A stretch of DNA of 64,000 bases from Candidatus Zixiibacteriota bacterium (GTDB lineage Bacteria; Zixibacteria; MSB-5A5; UBA10806; 4484-95): contig JAGGSN010000210.1 of assembly GCA_021159005.1 (NCBI GenBank), forward strand, positions 1 through 64,000, given 5' to 3'. The notes below the pieces were generated by a model. The model worked only from the letters and a program-made list of their open reading frames with translations, searched no databases and was not told the DNA's origin. The position numbers and the translations under genes were made by a program. Shown piece by piece: positions 59,744-64,000 of the stretch. The stretch's first letter is position 1, and each line of letters begins with the position of its first letter.

Positions 59744-59777
59744 GTAGGGGCATCCGGCAGTTGTCGGACGCCCCTAC
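59744..59777 (-). terminator. GTAGGGGC hairpin after the lipoprotein gene
   Basis: GTAGGGG-C-ATCCG and CGGACG-CCCCTAC arms around GCAGTTGT. It lies about 32 nt past the lipoprotein stop. Same outer stem as the GTAGGGGCG family but another loop. Confidence 0.6.
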
Positions 59778-59808
59778 GGGAGTATTTTCAATTTTCAATT
59801 AAAATCTA

Positions 59809-61611
59809 TCAATCTTCATTCAAGAACCAATCCAGCATATTGGTAAAAACATCCTGAACATCGCCGTCCGAATTGTCCATTAAAAATAACGGGAAACCGA
59901 AATATGATGTTTTAAAAACCTCATGCTCAGGAAAAAATCTTAATGCAACAGGCATATTCTGGAAACCAATCATAGTATCCGGTTGAGCGGCTTGGTATTT
60001 AAATAGCCCCTCAGAATGGCTGGAAAATCTTGAGAATACATCAACTTTATTTATTCCATATTGTCTCAGCAGCCTGGTTCGAGTTGTATCGGTAACTAAA
60101 GTATTAAATCCGCTGTGGGCTGATGTGGCTCCAACGAATTCAGCGCTATCGTTAGCAATATTACGTTGAGATAATCTATAACTGCTCAAATCGAAAAATT
60201 CTATTGCCAAACTATCGTATCTTAGTTGATACTCACCTTCATCTTCATTAGAGCCATTTCCATAATAGAAACTTTGACGGCCAATCACCCAGGCTTTACC
60301 TCCTGCAGAAAGATAATTATATAAAATTGATTCAAGCGGATCTTTTTGCGGATCATTAGACATGTAATCCATATCATCAATAATAATCATTCTATATTTA
60401 GCAATTTCCGGTATGGAAGGTATAGCAATAGGTTCGGTTTCTCCCCCAACAGCTGGCTCGCCGTAAATAGTATATGAGTAATCGCCGGCGCCCTGAATCA
60501 TCTCTGCATAAAAACAAGTATCTAAAGTCGGGAAATAAAGAGGCGTCTCCTGCAAAGTATCATCCGGAGCATAAACAGTATCGGCAGGCCAACCGCGTAT
60601 TGATATTGTCCTATATTGCGTTGCCTGAATTACAAGTATATCCTTAGCCGAATCAGGTTCTTCTATCCACTTGGGAACAACGCAGGCAAATGTGCCCCAT
60701 GCGTCAGTACTATCTTCGACCTCAGCGTCATCCCTTACCCTGACTGTAAACAGGTAGCAGCCGGTTGGAACATTACTAAATGTTATCGTTTGATTCCATA
60801 CCCAGCCGCTGTCGGTTGGCCATTGACTGGCATCACAAGCGCCTAATTCGCCATCGGAACAGGAAAAGGCAAACAAATCGTTTAAATCAACGCTATCAGG
60901 GGTAATGTCAATTATTTTCAAATCTTGATCGTAATGAGACAAGTCGAATGGTCCATACATTTTCCACAAATATTGGAAGTTGGGTTGTTCACCCGCAAAA
61001 TCCAAAGTGTCATCGCCATTCCAGTTGATTTCAAATCCTTCCCAGAGCGCGTTAGTATCTGGTAAGCTCCAAACCAAATCCGTAATCATTAAACCGTTAG
61101 TATCGTACTCATCAACATGATTTCCCGGCAAAAGTTCGAGATATGTTTCGGGCATGTGGTTTCTTCTAAACAAGTTCATGTAAATAGTATTCGAGTATTC
61201 GCCGTCATCATCTTTGCATTTAACAAAAATGTATTGTTGAAGCGAATCCTCTTCATCGTCCATAGCAAAAAGCTGAATTGAAGTGTTTGTTGAGTCGGTT
61301 GACGACCATTGAGTTATGCTTAACGTGTCAAGAATATTCGCAATATAGCCATCCGCGTCGCCTTGGACACTATCCTCACCAACTACAATGTAGTAATATT
61401 CATCAATATAGCCATCGCTGTCGATACCATACCAGTAAATGCGCGCGCTGGAGGTGAAGGTAGAATCCTCTAACGGAAGGTTGGTAAAGGATATTGTCGG
61501 GCTTTCGTTTTCGATAAGTGTTCCGACAAGTTCTTTTGGCGCGCAATTAAAAATAATTATTGAAGCGGCCAGTATGATTAATGCTGCCGCAAATATTAAT
61601 TTCTTTCTCAT
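59809..61611 (-). CDS. Large secreted lipoprotein with Ig-like and GATase-like regions
   Basis: A 600-residue exported protein. A signal sequence ends at Cys 23 (IIIFNCAP), a likely lipoprotein site although Asn at -1 is not ideal. The N-terminal part has repeated DSDGYIDEYYYIV and DDDGEYSNTI segments, typical of Ig/fibronectin-like surface proteins of the FCB group. Around 330-460 an alpha/beta region (AKYRMIIIDDMDYMS, YLSAGGKAWVIGRQSF) resembles glutamine-amidotransferase-like folds with no evident catalytic triad. GGAGG precedes the ATG. It follows the PorV-like gene by 18 nt. Function unknown. Confidence 0.85.
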   Translation of the reverse strand: MRKKLIFAAALIILAASIIIFNCAPKELVGTLIENESPTISFTNLPLEDSTFTSSARIYWYGIDSDGYIDEYYYIVVGEDSVQGDADGYIANILDTLSITQWSSTDSTNTSIQLFAMDDEEDSLQQYIFVKCKDDDGEYSNTIYMNLFRRNHMPETYLELLPGNHVDEYDTNGLMITDLVWSLPDTNALWEGFEINWNGDDTLDFAGEQPNFQYLWKMYGPFDLSHYDQDLKIIDITPDSVDLNDLFAFSCSDGELGACDASQWPTDSGWVWNQTITFSNVPTGCYLFTVRVRDDAEVEDSTDAWGTFACVVPKWIEEPDSAKDILVIQATQYRTISIRGWPADTVYAPDDTLQETPLYFPTLDTCFYAEMIQGAGDYSYTIYGEPAVGGETEPIAIPSIPEIAKYRMIIIDDMDYMSNDPQKDPLESILYNYLSAGGKAWVIGRQSFYYGNGSNEDEGEYQLRYDSLAIEFFDLSSYRLSQRNIANDSAEFVGATSAHSGFNTLVTDTTRTRLLRQYGINKVDVFSRFSSHSEGLFKYQAAQPDTMIGFQNMPVALRFFPEHEVFKTSYFGFPLFLMDNSDGDVQDVFTNMLDWFLNED

Positions 61612-61629
61612 AATTCCTCCTTAAATCCT

Positions 61630-62637
61630 TTAGAATTTGAAATCGAAACTGAAACGGTGAATACAATTAAGATATCCGAAATCCTGGTAGGCATAATCTA
61701 CTTGCATGGTATAACCGGAAACCGGAAGTTTGATGCCGCCGCCAAAAGAAAAACCGGATGTTAGGTTAAACGACCTTATTCCACTGGTATTAAAACCTTC
61801 ATCACTAAGATTACCATTGTTAATATAGTCATACTGGAATTTTTTGCCCAGCCGAAGAGCGAAAGAATCATTCAGCCAGTATTCAAACCCTGTAGCGAAT
61901 TTCTCAAGATTGTCGTTTGGGCGGGAGGCTTGAAGACCACAGGTTAGTTTTTGATTATCGCGTTCGATAATATTGATTGCGGAGCCAAATCTAAAATCAA
62001 TAGGAAGAGCATAAGCCTCGCCGGATTCACCCTCGACAAATTTCATATCCGGGCCGAAATTGGCAATCATCATACAGATAGTGAAATCGCGATAGCCTGT
62101 ATTGTAATAAATGCCAACATCAGAAGCCCAGCCATTAGCGGATTCGAGTTCGAGGAATGAATGTATGAATTTCATAGTTAGACCAATCGCGAAATTATCG
62201 GTCAGGCTGGATGAATAAGTTGCCGCCAGAGCAAAATCTCCAACCGTAAAATTCTGACCGGTACCTTCGGGATGCTTGTAATCGGTATAAGGCATATCGC
62301 CGGTGTGAAGCCAATAAGTTGCCAGGCCGATATTGCCGTAAATTTCAGGCACGGGCGCAACAAAACCAATAAACTCATAATTAATATCCGCCGGATAATC
62401 AATATGAGTAATCATTATTTCTCTTTCCTCAATTAATGCGGTTCCGCCGGGATTGTAATACAAAGCGGACGCATCATTGGCAACGCCGATGAAAGCTCCC
62501 CCCATGCCTATGGCTCTGGCAGAGACTCCTATTTCTAAGAATTGCGCTCCTGCCGTTCCAACCTTGGCTTGCCCGAAAGCTAATACAGGCAGGCAAAGAA
62601 GAAACGTAAGCGTACCAATTGTAAGATATTTTTTCAT
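61630..62637 (-). CDS. PorV/PorQ-like outer-membrane beta-barrel protein
   Basis: A 335-residue protein with a signal peptide ending ...LAFGQA, then KVGTAGAQFLEIGVSARAIGMGGAFIGVANDASALYYNPGGTALI, of which GMGGAFIGVANDASALYYNP is the family signature. The remainder alternates as beta-barrel strands and ends in Phe (FSFDFKF), as outer-membrane proteins do. PorV shuttles T9SS cargo at the cell surface in Bacteroidota. I start at ATG 62637, which has AGGAGG 7 nt before it; ATG 62643 is too close to that site. It is sandwiched between a sorting-domain protein and a lipoprotein, so the three are probably one export unit. Confidence 0.9.
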   Translation of the reverse strand: MKKYLTIGTLTFLLCLPVLAFGQAKVGTAGAQFLEIGVSARAIGMGGAFIGVANDASALYYNPGGTALIEEREIMITHIDYPADINYEFIGFVAPVPEIYGNIGLATYWLHTGDMPYTDYKHPEGTGQNFTVGDFALAATYSSSLTDNFAIGLTMKFIHSFLELESANGWASDVGIYYNTGYRDFTICMMIANFGPDMKFVEGESGEAYALPIDFRFGSAINIIERDNQKLTCGLQASRPNDNLEKFATGFEYWLNDSFALRLGKKFQYDYINNGNLSDEGFNTSGIRSFNLTSGFSFGGGIKLPVSGYTMQVDYAYQDFGYLNCIHRFSFDFKF

Positions 62638-62652
62638 GTTCATGCCTCCTGA

Positions 62653-64000
62653 CTATTTAATAATTGCAAATTTTCCAATTTCTGACTCTCTATTAGTGCC
62701 GCCATCGACAGCAATAAATTCAATGGAATACAAGTATAACCCGGAAACAACAGCCTGTCCGTTGCGTGATACCAGATTCCAATAGATAATTCCTGGCGGG
62801 GTACCGTAATACTGCGGATTATCCGGGTCGTAAGTTATTGCCATAATAAGATCGCCGTCAAGGCTCCATATCCTGACAATCGCTCTTTGGTCATCCGTAA
62901 AGCCCGAGAAGAAAATTCGGCGGTCTTGTTCTGCCCACGTAACCGGACTTTCTTCCTCAAATTGTTGATATATACTAGTATTAGATTTTTTATACGGATT
63001 AGGATAAACCATAATTTTCTTATCAGCATCTTTTTTAATTGGGTAAATCAGAGCGGAATTAATTGTTTTTGCCGATTCAAGCGAACTCAAATCAGTTTGA
63101 GCATTGCCAAAATCAAAAGCTGTTACCGCCAAATAAATGCCTTTTGTTTGCAGCAAATCATCGACTGTGAAGCTATAATAATTAGCCAATACCGTATCAC
63201 TATCGATTACAAGCGTATTAGTACTATCGAGTATTTCATCAAACCCCGAGTTGAAATCATAAGCGGTCCAGTATGGCTCGCCGTCCGTATCTCTTTCGTC
63301 GGGATGCACAAACACGGTATCGCCGCCCAAGCTCATTAAGCTGTCGGTAGTAATTGGATTCTGTCTGGCTAAATTGATTGCCCAACCCTCAGGAGTTGAA
63401 GCATCCCAAGTAACCGGCAGCCAGTCTACTTTGTCGTAGCGGCGCAGAAGCGTCCAGTCTAAAGCGTCATAAGATATGTAAATCGCATAGCCCTCAAAAT
63501 CTTGAAGTCCTGAAAATAGATCTTCGCAATCCTCGGGACCTGTACCGGGTTCATCTATATTAATGCCGCACCATGATAGTTTAATATAACCTTTATCAAC
63601 TTCAAAATTAATCTTAGGAGAAGTTGGCGGCGGCGGGCCTGTAAAATCAGGGACGCCGTCTCCCATATACCAGAATACATCACCTGATGGCAATGTATCA
63701 GCTCTGCCAGAACAGCCATCTCCATCCGTATCAACGCCAGGATTGTCATAAACCCACGAAGCCCACTGGGCGTTGGTGGCAAAATCGCTGAAATTTAAAT
63801 TATCATAAAATGCCTGGACACTGGCTGGGTTATTTGTACCATCTCTCAAATTATTTGCATAGTTAGACGGGTCGTTATGCAGATTTTCACCGCAAATATA
63901 AGCTACTGTCAAAGTACAGATATCACCCGGCATAAGCTTAAATGCATCAGAGCCGCCAAACGAAAATAAGTAGCGTGTATCATAACCATTCGCCAGAGTT
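62653..64000 (-). CDS. Secreted protein with T9SS/FlgD-like C-terminal domain (partial)
   Basis: The frame is open to the window edge: upstream of the ATG at 63933 it continues TLANGYDTRYLFSFGGSDAF, so the 5' end is missing. The visible 448 residues contain fibronectin-like beta domains (PKINFEVDKGYIKLSW, DFEGYAIYISYDALDWTLL) and end with MVYPNPYKKSNTS...SGLYLYSIEFIA...KFAIIK, a T9SS type A/FlgD-like sorting domain. It has a ribosome-spaced link to the PorV-like gene. Probably a large surface or secreted protein; function unknown. Confidence 0.88.
   Translation of the reverse strand, partial: TLANGYDTRYLFSFGGSDAFKLMPGDICTLTVAYICGENLHNDPSNYANNLRDGTNNPASVQAFYDNLNFSDFATNAQWASWVYDNPGVDTDGDGCSGRADTLPSGDVFWYMGDGVPDFTGPPPPTSPKINFEVDKGYIKLSWCGINIDEPGTGPEDCEDLFSGLQDFEGYAIYISYDALDWTLLRRYDKVDWLPVTWDASTPEGWAINLARQNPITTDSLMSLGGDTVFVHPDERDTDGEPYWTAYDFNSGFDEILDSTNTLVIDSDTVLANYYSFTVDDLLQTKGIYLAVTAFDFGNAQTDLSSLESAKTINSALIYPIKKDADKKIMVYPNPYKKSNTSIYQQFEEESPVTWAEQDRRIFFSGFTDDQRAIVRIWSLDGDLIMAITYDPDNPQYYGTPPGIIYWNLVSRNGQAVVSGLYLYSIEFIAVDGGTNRESEIGKFAIIK

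Overview
The window reads as a chromosomal segment of an uncultured-type, Gram-negative bacterium of the FCB superphylum. This is inference from gene content: a C25 (gingipain-type) protease ending in a type IX secretion (T9SS)-like sorting domain, a PorV/PorQ-like outer-membrane protein, a further protein with the same kind of C-terminus, a DUF5117-type zinc metalloprotease and a DUF2723 membrane protein. Candidate Zixibacteria or a relative would fit, but no ribosomal marker is present to prove it. DNA is AT-rich, genes are tightly packed and nearly all lie on the minus strand. The exceptions are mscS, the proline dehydrogenase gene and two tRNA genes.

Layout: (1) 0.4-13.5 kb, a signalling locus. 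An NtrC-type regulator and its PAS kinase are followed by a chemosensory set (CheB, CheA, CheZ-like, CheY, two or three extra receivers, CheR) fused in one transcription direction to a HEAT-repeat protein and a complete partner-switching module (STAS protein, RsbW-like kinase, GAF-SpoIIE phosphatase, receiver). No receptor (MCP) or stand-alone CheW is encoded here. A second small sensory pair (CheV-like protein and sensor-less kinase) sits at 52-54 kb. (2) 13.8-30 kb, tRNA-Cys, MscS channel, a GAF/PEP-synthase-like/nucleotidyltransferase fusion, glutamate dehydrogenase, the C25 protease, the metalloprotease and proline dehydrogenase. (3) 29.7-34.7 kb, a repeat-rich accessory stretch with RtcB RNA ligase, archease and small hypothetical, zinc-ribbon, DUF202-like and PEGA proteins. 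(4) 34.8-41.2 kb, the elongasome cluster mreC-mreD-mrdA-rodA with lgt and comF, preceded by a PtsN-like protein and a Trm112-like small protein. (5) 41.2-51 kb, accA and an envelope glycan cluster (WecA/MraY-type transferase, three glycosyltransferases, a flippase-like protein, DUF2723 protein, methyltransferase). (6) 54.5-58.5 kb, tRNA-Thr, a small-ORF/hairpin locus, a LiaF-like membrane protein and the TldD/TldE protease pair. (7) 58.8-64 kb, a PfkB kinase and a secretion-linked trio (lipoprotein, PorV-like protein, and a sorting-domain protein cut by the window edge).

The most unusual feature is the intergenic DNA. At least six families of short palindromic repeats recur, some with compensatory changes in their stems. 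Two copies are read as protein: one lies in frame inside archease, and one forms the C-terminus of a zinc-ribbon protein. A 463-bp non-coding element at 51.4-51.9 kb has terminal inverted repeats and a possible 7-bp target duplication; a homologous copy opens the window and a fragment lies at 44.2 kb. Together these suggest a genome colonised by miniature mobile elements that can be domesticated into coding sequence.
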